A DNA stretch of 64,000 nt. Source: Deroplatys truncata (lineage: Eukaryota; Arthropoda; Insecta; Mantodea; Mantidae). The position numbers and the translations under genes are program-made. A model generated the notes under the pieces. The model was given only the letters and a program-made list of their open reading frames with translations, made no database searches and was not told where the DNA came from. How positions within the stretch are numbered: position 1 is the stretch's first letter; each line of letters opens with the position of its first letter. Positions 9,901-20,687 of the stretch are shown here, one piece after another. The stretch lies in assembly GCA_030765065.1 (NCBI GenBank), contig CM060989.1:36819501-36883500 (forward strand), written 5' to 3'.

Positions 9901-10406
9901 GAGTATAATTCATAAATAATCTTACACAAAGATGATAACAGAATTCCAATGGTGGTAAAGTGGTTGGTTTTTATGTTTTTCTATAAGTCCCACCAAGAGC
10001 AAAGCTCAGGGATATAGAACACGCCACTCTATACAATACTAAACCCAATCATTCACATGTAACAAATTAAGAGTCAACTCAGTGACAAGCAAGTTGTTAT
10101 ACAAACCATTAAAAACACAGAAGTTTAAGACCAACATAAAAGAAAACTTGTATGTCTCCCATATTCATCCACAACTTCAATATAACCTCAGTTATACCTT
10201 CTCTAAAATATGTGTAACTGAGAAAACATAAAAAGGAATTTGCTTATGGAACTGACACTGTTTTATTACATTATTACTCAAATTAATTAGGTACTATTTA
10301 ATATAAGAAAGCAATAAACGAAACCAACACTTAATAATAAACATAATAGATTACAGTATTCACATTCATACTAGTACTATTCATAATTAAAAAAAATATA
10401 TATATA
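9901..10406. other. Intron sequence of the partial kinase copy
   Basis: The first ~50 bases match 58208-58260 in intron 1 of the complete kinase gene, then similarity fades. No coding or repeat structure is apparent in the rest. Confidence 0.5.
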
Positions 10407-10768
10407 CAGAGTGGACCATTTAAATTGAGACTGTACTATATCTCCAAAACTAAGTGTTGCAGAAAGAAATTTCTTTAATAAAAGCTGCTTGATATTATAG
10501 GGGAAAGTAAATTCCATTAGTCGTGTTTTGCTTAGAGGATGTTATGATGACCATTTTAGGGTCAATTTAATTTTTTTAAATGGGAACCTACAATTAGGGT
10601 CAATTTAAATTGACCCTAAAATGACCATCACAACATCCTCCAAATAAAACACAACTAATGGCATTTACTTTCCCCCATAATATCAAGCAACTTTTACTCA
10701 AGATATTTCTTTCTACATCGCTTAGTTTTGGAGACATTTTACAGTTTCAATTTAAATGGTCCACCCTG
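10407..10768. mobile_element. Near-palindromic 362-bp MITE
   Basis: TA flanks (10405-10406, 10769-10770) enclose a near-complete palindrome with arms of about 165 bp, meeting near 10588. Outer ends read CAGAGTGGACCATTTAAATT and AATTTAAATGGTCCACCCTG. Near the centre GGGTCAATTTAA occurs twice in direct order. Non-coding; the transcript of either strand would fold into one long hairpin. Likely a Tc1/mariner-type miniature element, from the TA flank. Confidence 0.82.
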
Positions 10769-10770
10769 TA

Positions 10771-11830
10771 TATTCAGAGTATTGGTTCTTTACACTGACT
10801 TATTTGTCAATTTTTCTTTGCTTCCCCACAGAGTCAAACACTAATCGATTACGCACAATAAGAGGGTGTCTACTGCTTTGAAGATTTAAACTTCCGATGT
10901 ATGTTTTGACAAAATTCCAGTACTGCATTGAGTCATATTGAAGTAAAAATGCAGCAGTATTCAAACGTGTGTTGTGGCTAGCTTAGCATCTTTACTGTTT
11001 TATATGTTTCCACGAACATAATATGAAGCATGTTTATTACTAACTGCCACACCTGATGTTGAACAGGTGGCTTTTAAATCCCAAATGCCGATTTAATTAA
11101 ATTCACTCTGAGCTCTTTATGAAATTATTATACAGTGATCCAGAATATTTTTTATGCTGATTTCTTCTCCCTTACCTATTAGAACTGTAATTTCAAAATA
11201 CCCTCAATTCTAGTCATAATAATGGATCATAAACTCACTGACATTTAGAGAAATGGAAATGAAATATCAGAATTTTTTTTTATTTCTTACCTTACCCCCA
11301 CCCCCTCCCCTGCAACAATATTCAAAATTCTGGAAATGTATAGCCAGTCAAAAAATGTTAGGGATGAAAGATTACCCAAAAGTTTGAGTCATTTTTACAT
11401 AATATGAAAAATTATGAAACAATAGAGATATCATCAAAACAATAACAATCAAAAAATACTTATTTGATTAACAAGGTCTATTAAACCAATGACCTGAAAA
11501 TTTAATCTAATAAATTAATGCTATATGGATATTTCATTTAATTTTTCCATTATGTAATCATCAATTCCAGTATGTCCAATGTGTAAAAATAATTCTGGTA
11601 TATTTCTAGTATATCTAGTATCAGTATCAGTAGACGTCCTGAATAATCATAGAAATGTTCTCATCATTTAGGTTTTGTGATGACAGAAATTGTGTAATTT
11701 CTAGAGCTTGAATTGCCTTAGGCACATTGGGAACACTCATTATTTAAGCCTACTTCATAACCATCATCAGTATCATCAGATATCTGGGAACACATAAATT
11801 GAGAGAATATAAGTGAGGACTAGAAATTAA
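10771..11830. other. No gene recognised (intron)
   Basis: AT-rich sequence within intron 1 of the partial kinase. No exon, transposase or terminal repeat recognised. Confidence 0.4.
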
Positions 11831-11831
11831 T

Positions 11832-12404
11832 ATGACCAAGACAAAATATATGTATAGGAAAAGATAATATTGAATATTAATATATCCAAACTAAATTCAA
11901 TTTTCTGGAGTAGGAACATTTGAAAGAGTACTGAGTTACAAATATATAGTTATTGTAATTAAAAGTGTTGTATTCTATACATCAGAAGTATGGGCATTAT
12001 CAGTAGAAGAGAAGAGGCATTAGAAATGGATTGTCTAAGATGCTCTGTTAGGATTTCTCATTTAAGCAGAATTAGAATGAAAGAATTAGAGAAATAATGA
12101 ATGTACTTGGAACTATATTAGATGATATCCAAAATAAAGAATTTGAGATGGTATAGACTCTTAAAAAGAAATGGAAGAAGGAAAAATTCCAAGATAAATA
12201 TTTCAGTGGACTATACCAGAACAAACAAAATGGGGTTGTCTCAGAATTACCTGGAGGGATGAAACAAAGCAGGTAATGGAAACCAGAGGGATGGAGGATG
12301 AACAGTGAAGAGTGAAGAACAATGGCGTCGGGCAACCGGAAGACGGAAAACCGTTGTAAAACTGGTGTACTACTACTAATTTGTAAAACAAACCGAAGTT
12401 GCAC
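11832..12404 (+). mobile_element. LINE 3' fragment, RTE-like C-terminus
   Basis: With several frame changes the plus strand reads TKYMY, SGVGTFERVLSYKY, YTSEVWALSVEEKR, then SKNKEFEMVxxL-like, EQTKWGCLRITWRDE and a terminal GRQPEDGKPL. This order is characteristic of the region after the reverse transcriptase in RTE-type arthropod LINEs often annotated as craniofacial-development-like. It ends in a (CTA)n-type tract. Heavily decayed. Confidence 0.55.
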
Positions 12405-12988
12405 ACGCGTCTGAAAAACGAAAGAGTACCCATAGTGATATTCTTTATTTCATGTTTATCATTTCAAGTGAAACTGAGTTGTGAGTCGTGTAAAATAGTA
12501 TCTCATAAAGCATAACAATCTGATAGCACCGGTTACCTGTGAGAATTGTGAGCATGAGGATATTACTCTAATAAAACATTGGGGAGCCGCCTACATTACC
12601 TTAATGGCAAATAATGGATTTCGGAGAAATAAACCTCCGGCGAGTTCGAATTCTGTGCCTTGCGAAGTTGCGATCTCCTTTCCGTACATCATTATGGCGG
12701 GATCCCGTGGCGCATTGTTATATTGGTGTTTTATAAACATTTATTGCGGCCAAAATAAGCTTTTGCTTTCAAAATGACATTACGATATTATTTGAGCACA
12801 TATTAAACCAAGTTTGAGACAAATTGATCACCGGGTGCTAAAGTAAATAATTACCCATTTCTATACAGTACCAATTAACTTAAAATGTTATGCTTTTAAA
12901 GTTAAGTTTAAAAACATGTATTTATTCTACAGCTTATTCTTTATTGTACTGCTGATACGTTAACAGATCTTTCTTAGCTAGTACTTAC
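12405..12988. other. Intron 1 start, partial kinase copy
   Basis: The right 100 bp, including a CTACAGCTTATT block, resemble 60640-60708 in the complete kinase gene, supporting duplication of this intron. Nothing else recognised. Confidence 0.5.
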
Positions 12989-13119
12989 TGAACTCTATGT
13001 TGGAAAAGAAAGGATCGCAGGTTAGTAATAATTACTGACACATTGCTTTTATGCTCCTCCGGGATACTTTCTGGAACCGCATACTCAGCATATAGTTCTT
13101 CGGGACCCAACGCACTCAT
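12989..13119 (-). CDS. Aurora-like kinase, partial tandem copy: exon 1
   Basis: Forty-three codons plus two bases, starting MSALGPEELYAEY and including SIPEEHKSNVSVIITNLRSF, then a GTAAGT donor. It aligns with exon 1 of the complete gene (shared IIT-L-R-F core and VP start), and its phase fits exon 2 at 6272. An in-frame ATG at 13170 exists, but the start at 13119 is preferred because it matches the start of the other copy, whose upstream part is out of frame. The exon precedes the kinase domain. The V-P/I-P-E-E-H run is reminiscent of insect Aurora B N-termini (from memory). Upstream sequence (13120-13200) also resembles 60831-60960. Confidence 0.68.
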
Positions 13120-13170
13120 TTTAATCGAAGTTGCCTTGCAAAAATGGTTCTGTGACCTTAAAACCACCAC

Positions 13171-13539
13171 ACTACCCTAGGCCGTATTAAAATTCAAAGT
13201 TGACAGATCACAGAGAAATGACAAACTATACAACAATTTGTTGTTATTATTGTGCTAGTTTACTTTTGGCACTACCACGTTCCGAAAGGAGCAATCGATA
13301 TCTGCGTCGACAGTCGACACAAAAGGAAAAAACATGCTATATATGGTTTTCCTACGTCTTGTCAGATGCAGAAAGATGCGCAGTAGTTCTTTTGGAAGAG
13401 TTCATTTGCGGGAAGGGTGTGCTCGTCGTACGCAAGCTGGCTGTCTCACGGTCGTAGTGTCTCTTTCCAGTGTACAGTCCGTGTACAGTGAAGAAGTGGG
13501 AAGTACAGACCGGTCGTTTTATGGTCCGGCCCGGATTGC
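13171..13539. other. Upstream region of the partial kinase copy
   Basis: Some bases nearest the exon resemble the 5' flank of the complete gene. Beyond about 13200 no gene or repeat is recognised; open frames here overlap each other without motifs. Confidence 0.35.
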
Positions 13540-14502
13540 ATGTATGCGTGCTACGCTCGCAGTCTCAGTCCTAAACTTCCTGAAAGCTCTGTCCTAGTTA
13601 AAGATAATGCCCCTTACCACAATGTTCAAATTAACAAACTCCCACATTACGCATTAATAGAGACCAAAATAATAATAATATCCTGGCTGCAGAGACAATG
13701 TCTAAAAAGGAGTTCAATTGAATAAATTTCTCCACGCTAAGAAATCCTGAGATTTACGAACTTATTTGCCTCTTAACAAAATTGATAAAATCGTTTAACA
13801 ATATAGTCACACAGTTTTAAGACTCCTACCCCGAGATGAACACAGTAGGACTAATATGGGCCACACTAACAGGATTGTTGAGATTAATGTTTAAAATTGA
13901 TGACGTAATCCAACTTGCAGATAAGAGGATGTTATCACGCCAGAAGAATGGAAAGCAATATGTAAACATATGAGAAACGTTAAGATGGACTTCATGAGAA
14001 AAGAAAGCCTTTTAGACGCTGCGTCGTCCTCCGTGGTTTAGGGGTACCTCTAGTTCCCGAGTTCGGGCTCAAACCCAGCGGAGGCAGTTGGATCTTTGCT
14101 GGCTTAAAAAGCCTTAGCATGGCTTCCTTTGGAAGTGAAGTAAAGCCGGTGGCCATGTATCATAGATTTACGGCACGTAAAAGAACCTCAAGTCTGATAA
14201 AGAGGCATCTAAGCAACATTTCCGTACTTTCACGCCCAATATAGAATGGGACGCTAAGAACCACAGTAGTTAAAGAGTGCCCATAAATAAAAACTCAATT
14301 CATTTTAGACGCTGCAGAAGAGTTAATAATTAATTTAAATGTGGACAGTACTGGCAGCGGAAGTGAAGATGAACAGGAAGAGTATAAAGATGAAGCTGAA
14401 CATCTAGAAGAGAACGAAGATGAAACACCTTTTGGTATCAGCGGGTGTCACCCTGTTAGATTAAAGGCATTCCGAATTAATCTGAGGAAACCATTACAAT
14501 GA
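13540..14502 (+). mobile_element. Tc1-like (IS630 superfamily) transposase remnant
   Basis: A frame at about 13585-13690 reads LVKDNAPYHNVQINKLPHY, the second catalytic Asp block of a DDE transposase family in which D-N-A-P-Y-H is followed by a run ending ...WL. Further on, EEWKAICKHM (about 13940) leads to ESLLDAA, then after a SINE insertion EELIINLNVDS and an acidic STGSGSEDEQEE tail. That order matches the C-terminus of this transposase type. Frames are broken between 13700 and 13930. Removing the SINE and one copy of its duplicated target rejoins the frame at 14023/14316. Confidence 0.65.
14024..14302 (+). mobile_element. tRNA-derived SINE (family A), full-length copy
   Basis: A tRNA-like head (TCCTCCGTGGTTTAGGGG with an A-box, then TTCGGGCTCAAACCC as B-box) is followed by a body containing GGAAGTGAAGTAAAGCCGG and a tail CCATAAATAAAAA. 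An exact 13-bp target duplication, TTTTAGACGCTGC, lies at 14011-14023 and 14303-14315. Other copies: 15185, 28224, 46848, 59341. Confidence 0.88.
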
Positions 14503-15184
14503 GGCACGGTTGCAGGTTTACTTCAAGATATTATTAATTAATATTATTTATTATTATTATTATTCCATTATACTTCACTTTTCCATCCACCACACTAAGC
14601 GCTTCCTGCTTGCTAACTGTAGTATCCCCCAACACTCAGTTGTGTCCCTACCATCGCGCAGGTTTTCTATCAAGATATAAGGAAAGAGCTTAATACTCAA
14701 TACAAAATAAGTATGTGTATTACTATGAATCAAGGACTGAATATTCCATGAGCTGCGACCATATTTACTAGATGGTGTCACGTATGGAATGTCGACATGA
14801 GACTTCCGAAATGGACAATTAAAACTATATGGTGTGTGTGTTTCCTAATAAACTGCTAACTCAGAGAGGTGTTTCTCTTTGGCGTGTTTTAAATATATAT
14901 TCCAGTGTCACTGCAACTCCGAGCTTGATTTTTGAAATCAGGTAAATCGCAGTCCTAGAAGTATCGGTAACAGTAAACCACCGCGATCGCACAGAGTGTG
15001 GAGGCAGATTATGGGAGCTGGATAGAAAAAAAAATTCAGGGAGAGGTTTCCATGACTAGATCTTAACAGTACCCTACACAGCACCATGCACCTACTCTGT
15101 AGTATAAAGGCATTATATAGACAGGAAAATATCACCAGAATCAAGAAAACGCCACACAAAACGCCGAGATGCTTCGAAAAATTT
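14503..15184. other. No gene recognised
   Basis: Short AT-repeats (ATT)n near 14545 and otherwise unremarkable sequence. Open frames lack motifs. Confidence 0.4.
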
Positions 15185-15453
15185 CGTCCTCCGTGGTGTA
15201 GTGGTTACCATGCTAACCTCTAACTCCCGAGGTCGCGGGTTCAAACCCGACGAAGGGCAATCGATTTTTTTCGGTCGTAAAAGTCCTTAGCATGGCTTCT
15301 TTCGGAAGGGAAGTAAAGCCGGTGGTTCCGTGTCGTAGATTTACGGCACGTAAACGAACCTCAAGCCTCTCTGAGCAAAATTACCAATCTTTCCGCCCAA
15401 TATAGAATGGGACGCTAAGGACCGCAGCAGTTAAAGAGCGTCCATAAATAAAA
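15185..15453 (+). mobile_element. tRNA-derived SINE (family A)
   Basis: The best preserved head of the family: TCCTCCGTGGTGTAGTGG (A-box region) and GGTCGCGGGTTCAAACCC (B-box region), followed by the shared body and a CCATAAATAAA tail. Target duplication is not clear because both flanks are A-rich. The 72-base head resembles a tRNA but the body follows directly, so this is not a free tRNA gene. Confidence 0.85.
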
Positions 15454-15595
15454 AAATTAAAAAAAGACCGCAAAACTCAATGCTTCTAAAACCGGGACAG
15501 TATTTTAAGCCTATGTAAGGCGACAATATTAAGTTTCTCTTTTCCTTGTAATGTGCTACTAGCAGTAGAACTATTATCATCTTACGATTTTTTGC

Positions 15596-18243
15596 CATAT
15601 TGGTTTGATATGAATTTAAATGAATAAAACTGTAAGAAGTTTGGGGGGTTGAACCCTAAACAACCCCCTCCGAATACGGTCCTACCTCCATGGGAGGACA
15701 ATGAGATCTTGAGGGGTGGAGAATTGTGAAGTCTCTTTAGCCAACCAGTCTGCTGTTTTTTTTTTTTTAACTTTTTTTTTTTTTGCTGAAACACCATGTC
15801 CCTGAACCACAAGAAATTGACAATATTATGCTTATACGCGAGATCGTAAATTTCTGTTTCACACAGAACCTCCCACCAGTTCCTCCGGGGCGAAGTCCGT
15901 GGGAGCCAATCCTCTGAAGGACACTTAAGGAGTGCGAACAAAGTAGGAAAGTGAAGTTTTGCGAGTGCCTGGTAAAGAGCATTATCTCTGCTGAATATGA
16001 GAACAGTGCCTGTGTTTTCGCTGTCCAGCTAAAAATCGGTTACACCCAGTCCGGTAGGCGCGCGAGAACCATCGGTGAAAAAACAGGTAGGGTGTTTAGT
16101 CACTTCCTCCTGGTAATTATCCATGAATTGCGAAAATCGTTGTGGTATGGAATGTCCTCTCGGTGCAAATCAGAGGTAAAAATTGTCGCATTAGATTGAT
16201 AAAGGTAGTCTATCAGTATAAAGGCAGCTTGGGTAAAGTGGGCATGCCTTCTAATACACGACACTTCTGGAAAATCAGTAAGTAAATCAAAGGCAAACGA
16301 AGTGAGTCGACAACGGTATAGAGTGTAGGCGTTCCCCTAGCAAAAGTTAGGAGTCTAATGGAGTTTCTCAAATTGCAATAATTTAACAATAAATCGAATC
16401 GTTAGTTCAACCTGCAAAATGAATGTTGTGGCGAGTTCATGGATCGCTTTCTCTAGAGACGGTTTGCCTTCCTCCAAGTATGCTTTTTCCCCTATATGAT
16501 AAGGAAGGGAATTAATTTACTGCTGCCATTCCCTAGAGAATTGCGTAAAGATTATAAATCCAGTCTAGCTTAGCTTCAGACCGATTAACATATTTGGTAT
16601 AAACCTCGGGTATGAGTCCCCAGCTCCCACCCTGTAAGTAACGAAATATATTACCAGCGACTAATAAGAAGGCATGAATATACGTACTCCACCTACGATG
16701 TACATCCTAGATTGTGATCTAGTCGCACCCCTAAATATTTGACACTGCTAGTCAGAGGAAGAGGATATTCAGCAATATGCACACTTGCATGAATTAGTGA
16801 TTCACCACGTTTAAAGAATACCGAAATACATTTCTCAGGATTTACTGTCAGTTCCAGGTCACAGCGTGCGTAGCAGTACGGCGGGATAGTATTGAAGTCA
16901 GTAGCTTCATTTAGGGGAGTCAGGGGATCAATTGCTCCCTAGATTACGAGAAATAAATAGACCAGTGGTTATTATTGCTCTATCAAAAGAAAAATTACAA
17001 CTGTACTTTTAATACAAATATTTCACATTTGAGAAGTAAAAGATGGTTTCCTTTTAAACTCAGTGTGTCGTTGAAATTCACATGAAAATTCGGGAAGTTG
17101 TTTCAGGCAATCATACACCCACGTAAGCAGAAACTCAAATGATGTTCCTGACTGAAGTAGTTCCAGAGTGTTGTTTACAGCGTCTAATGTGATGCGGGAA
17201 TACAAGAGTAAAACATCGGAATACAAAAGGAGTTGCTGTGTTGAAACGGTAGTCCATTAATGAGAGTCCGTGTGAGCTTATCCGGGATGACCTGAGTGTA
17301 TAACAAGGGTGAAGGTATAAGTCGGTCTGAGGTGCTTGATAAAGGTGGTAAGAATGGATGTCGAGAAGAATTTGTGTAGGACTCAAAGTACAAATGGATA
17401 TCGAATCCTAAGCTCGGTATGTCTAAAACGGGCGTTAGAACGCTTGTCGCTGGTTTCAGGTGACGCGGATGTCATGAATGTCGTCGAAAAGTATTTCCAG
17501 AAGTCGTATAGGTCATCTCGGCCATAGTGATTTTGAGGGTAGTGTAAATAAAATGAAACAAAAGCATCTACCCCGAAAAAAATCAAATCTAGCCCAAATT
17601 GGTTTTAGGGTGTCTTAAAGCGTTCAAGATAAAAGGACAAACGGGAGTTAATTTTTTTATATACCATTTATATGCCGCCTTTGACATCAAGGATCGTATC
17701 GGCGGTATTTTACATTTGAAACAATTGCTCATCAACAATGGTGTTCACTCGCTTACAATGGTGATAAAATTTGAGTTGGTATTATAATAGCAGTAAAGCG
17801 CATGAAAGTGCATAGTAAAGTTTGATTGGCGTACTTAATTTTTTACATAATCACATAAGGACTTGTACTTATCACAGAACTATCCACACAATGAGCACAC
17901 GCATTTCTCGTTGGGGTCAAGGAAGGATTAATTCCTGTACATTTTATGATGCAACACGTGAGAAAGTGAGATCAGTGGAGGTCGACTTTGGATAGGTGGC
18001 CCAAAGGTCGTGGGTTCGTCAGTATTTAGAAAACGAAATAGGGAGGTCGGAAAGTGTAACGCCCACTGGTTATGCAAACCGGTTCGTATTTGCTGTGGCA
18101 TTAGTTCGAGTTTAAAGTCTCCACAGATAATGGTATCCTCCTCCATACTCCCGATCGCGATTCTACTTGACAATACGATGAGGGGTCTAATTAAATTTAT
18201 GGTGTGGTGCAAGCCAAGACTCAGAAATAATCATATCATGTAA
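15596..18243 (-). mobile_element. Decayed non-LTR retrotransposon with endonuclease, RT and RNase H traces
   Basis: Minus-strand fragments appear in the expected order. At 18130-17990 an endonuclease-like EEDTIICGDF is followed by SLFRFLNTDEPTTFG. At 17230-17100 there is an RT-palm-like YSDVLLLYSR (ADD lost) with LDAVNNTLELL. At 16850-16720 PEKCISVFFKRG leads to VKYLGVRLDHNL, the RT thumb. At 16060-15880 RLPDWV...IFSWTAKTQAL and HSLSVLQRIGS resemble an RNase H domain. No frame is long, so this is an old copy. RNase H suggests an I/R1-type clade. The left end (15640-15780) carries a GGGGGGTTGAACCC...CCCCCTCC inverted motif. Confidence 0.6.
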
Positions 18244-18523
18244 CTAAATATTGTAGCTCGTTTATTGTGGATGCGACGGGTGCTCCACTGTATGATAGTA
18301 AAATCGTGCGCCATTAGAACTAAGATCGTAGCGCTGGACTGTTTTTGATTGTCCTGATATAAGCGTTACATGTTCTGCCCAGTTCGGAGCATTAGTTTAT
18401 ACTTATTTTCTGAGGTCATCTATTTGCCAATGGAAACTAAAGCTATCCACCAATTGCGTTACACCTTTGTTTTCTGCGGAAGTATTTCCCGTCCTGAAAG
18501 TGTAAGGTGCAATATTAGCATTA

Positions 18524-20044
18524 TTATGCGATCCAAATCTCCTGACGTTTGAGGCGTGTCCACTAATACAACACTAGCGAATAGCAGCAGTGCGGCGTTA
18601 CCTTATACGGACAGTACACCTCGCCGCTGGTAAAACTCTTAATTGCAATTACACGTGCGCGCATCTGTATTTTATATTTCAAAAAATCAACAGGTAGCTA
18701 GGACAAAATGCGACGTTTTCCTGAACAAATACAAAAAAGAATCATATTTTTACACCCAATGGTTCGCGTTAATTTATAGTTATTTCTTGTGATGTTTAAA
18801 CGGAGACTTTTAGTTATGGTTATGCTTTAATAGGAACAAATCCATTGCTGTCGTAGTTATTTTATATATTGTTATGTCATGCACATAATTATCAATTAAT
18901 AATGTGCAATTCTCCATGTTCTAAATAAATTTAGAAATAGTTATCCCACGAGATGTTCTAATATGGGTACAAACTCATGAAAATCCTTTCAATGCCCTCT
19001 GACGCAGCTCTACAAAACCATACATGACATTTTTTAATAAGCGACGTCATGTATGGTTTTGTTTCACAGAATAATACCATTGGAAAACCAATGATTGAGA
19101 GCATTTTAATGGTTATTGTGCTTCTACATAATGTCGAGTCCTAGAACCAAGCACGTATCCGTTACATGAGAAGAGCGTGTTCTGCGTTTTACAACTTTCA
19201 ACACTTCGTTACTTGGAATGCACAAAAAGGTAAACAATAATCCAACTGATAACTTTAGACAAAGAATCAGCAACTGTCGTCAATCACGTTCTCGAGGAAG
19301 CATCAATAATGGTTTTCATTGTAGCATTGATGCGATAGCTCAAGGTTGAAGCATTGACAAAGCAAAAATACTGCTGGAAGGTTAGACTGAGTCCTTACTG
19401 TGATAGGCTTTGTCCTAGCGTTTATAAAGTTAACTCTTTCATGAAAATATCGCGTAGTAAGCCCAGTAGTACCAGTGGATATAGCAGTAAGGTTAGGGCT
19501 ACTGTCTTCAGTGTGTATAATTTCTTTAAAATGTATGCCAACGAAGAAAACAGCAAAAATCTTAACTTAATGCCAGGAACTTACGTCTGTCTAAGGCGTG
19601 CTCATTAAGTACATAAACTGTTTCACGTGTGTGTAGGGAAGCGAAAAAGGCGCACGCAGAGGGAGCCGTGAAATCGTTTACATCGCGAGAAAGCACATAC
19701 GCTTACCTAAGAGAGTGACAAACCTGGAGATTTCGAAAAAGGTGTTGTACGGCGCAGTGTTTTTTTAATTTCATGATAAACGTGATATCGAGGACGATGA
19801 GGATATGCCGTTATATGTGTCATTTGAATAATAAAGGATGCATAGAAAGGTATGGTTTTTATTTCTCTATTTGTGTATTACATTTTCATTATTGTCTCTT
19901 TTCTGCTTTTTTGTATTTCTTAACTGAACACTGCGAGGGCATTTATGATAAACGCGTAACGTTCTGACGAAGCGAAGTGAAATTTGACAACCGTGCGGTC
20001 ACTCCGAATTTGTCACGAAACGTCAAGAGATTTGGACCGCACTG
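18524..20044 (+). mobile_element. 1.5-kb DNA transposon (family X), copy 1
   Basis: The left end GCGATCCAAATCTCCTGACG and the right end CGTCAAGAGATTTGGACCGC are inverted repeats, both next to TA. The interior matches 20688-22223 in reverse. A frame at 19354-19608 encodes CPSVYKVNSFMK, SGYSSKVRA and VFSVYNFFKMYANEE; the other copy keeps the same peptide, so this was coding. It resembles the N-terminal helix-turn-helix region of Tc1-type transposases. No catalytic domain is present, so non-autonomous. Confidence 0.75.
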
Positions 20045-20687
20045 TAGTTTAATTCATATGCGGGAGTGCATTCGCCCACTTTGAGTAATGCACACACATT
20101 TGTTAGTCGTAAAATATGGGGTTTTATGTTCTGCAGATGGTGATTCCGGAGTTCTAGAAGATGTCCCTCCTACCCAGCATTTCGCTTAGAATTGTTGGGT
20201 ACCGTATGGGGGAGGTCGCCATTTACAATCCGTCGGAACTGACACTTAGAAACTTTGTCTGCATACGAAGTAATACCCTTAACCAACTCCAAGGCTTAGT
20301 ATCTCGTAACCATTAGTTCAATTTTACTAAGTACCGCCTCCTCCCGTATACTTACTAGGTATGTCTTTGCATTCTCATAATGCGAGAATTCGCAGTGCAC
20401 ACATCGTATAATCTCCAACTGATTTCGAACACAAAACCAATCTCACTGCCCCGTCAAACCTTTAGCGGTAGGTTCATATTTCGCGCATTTAAAGCACTAG
20501 ATTAACCCTCCTACACAGGAGTTTGTCTTAAAGGGTCTTTAGTACAATCAAAAACATCTGGGAAGAATTTGTATTAGAATGGTTATAACAATGCATAGGA
20601 ATTTCTAGCCGGGGCGGAAGGAAGGAAATAAGGTTGAGCTGTCTTTGGACTATAGTCGCAGTACCAAAGCCATCCCCATCCCTCGTA
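20045..20687. other. Spacer between inverted transposon copies
   Basis: About 640 bp without recognised genes and without clear self-complementarity. It separates the two family X copies and would form the loop of a 3.7-kb foldback structure. Confidence 0.5.

Noticed and set aside
12072-12433. Hydrophobic minus-strand frames
   Set aside because: Antisense of the RTE-like LINE C-terminus read on plus; no independent support.
6087-13119. Processed retrocopy of the Aurora kinase
   Set aside because: Exons are separated by an intron with conserved flanks and splice phases, so it is a genomic duplication.
15185-15256. Free-standing tRNA gene
   Set aside because: A- and B-box and a tRNA-like head are present, but the same head is joined to the same 200-bp body at several loci, so it is a SINE.
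15582-15941. Poly-lysine minus-strand protein
   Set aside because: The lysine run is a decoded poly-T tract (15757-15783) beside the decayed LINE.
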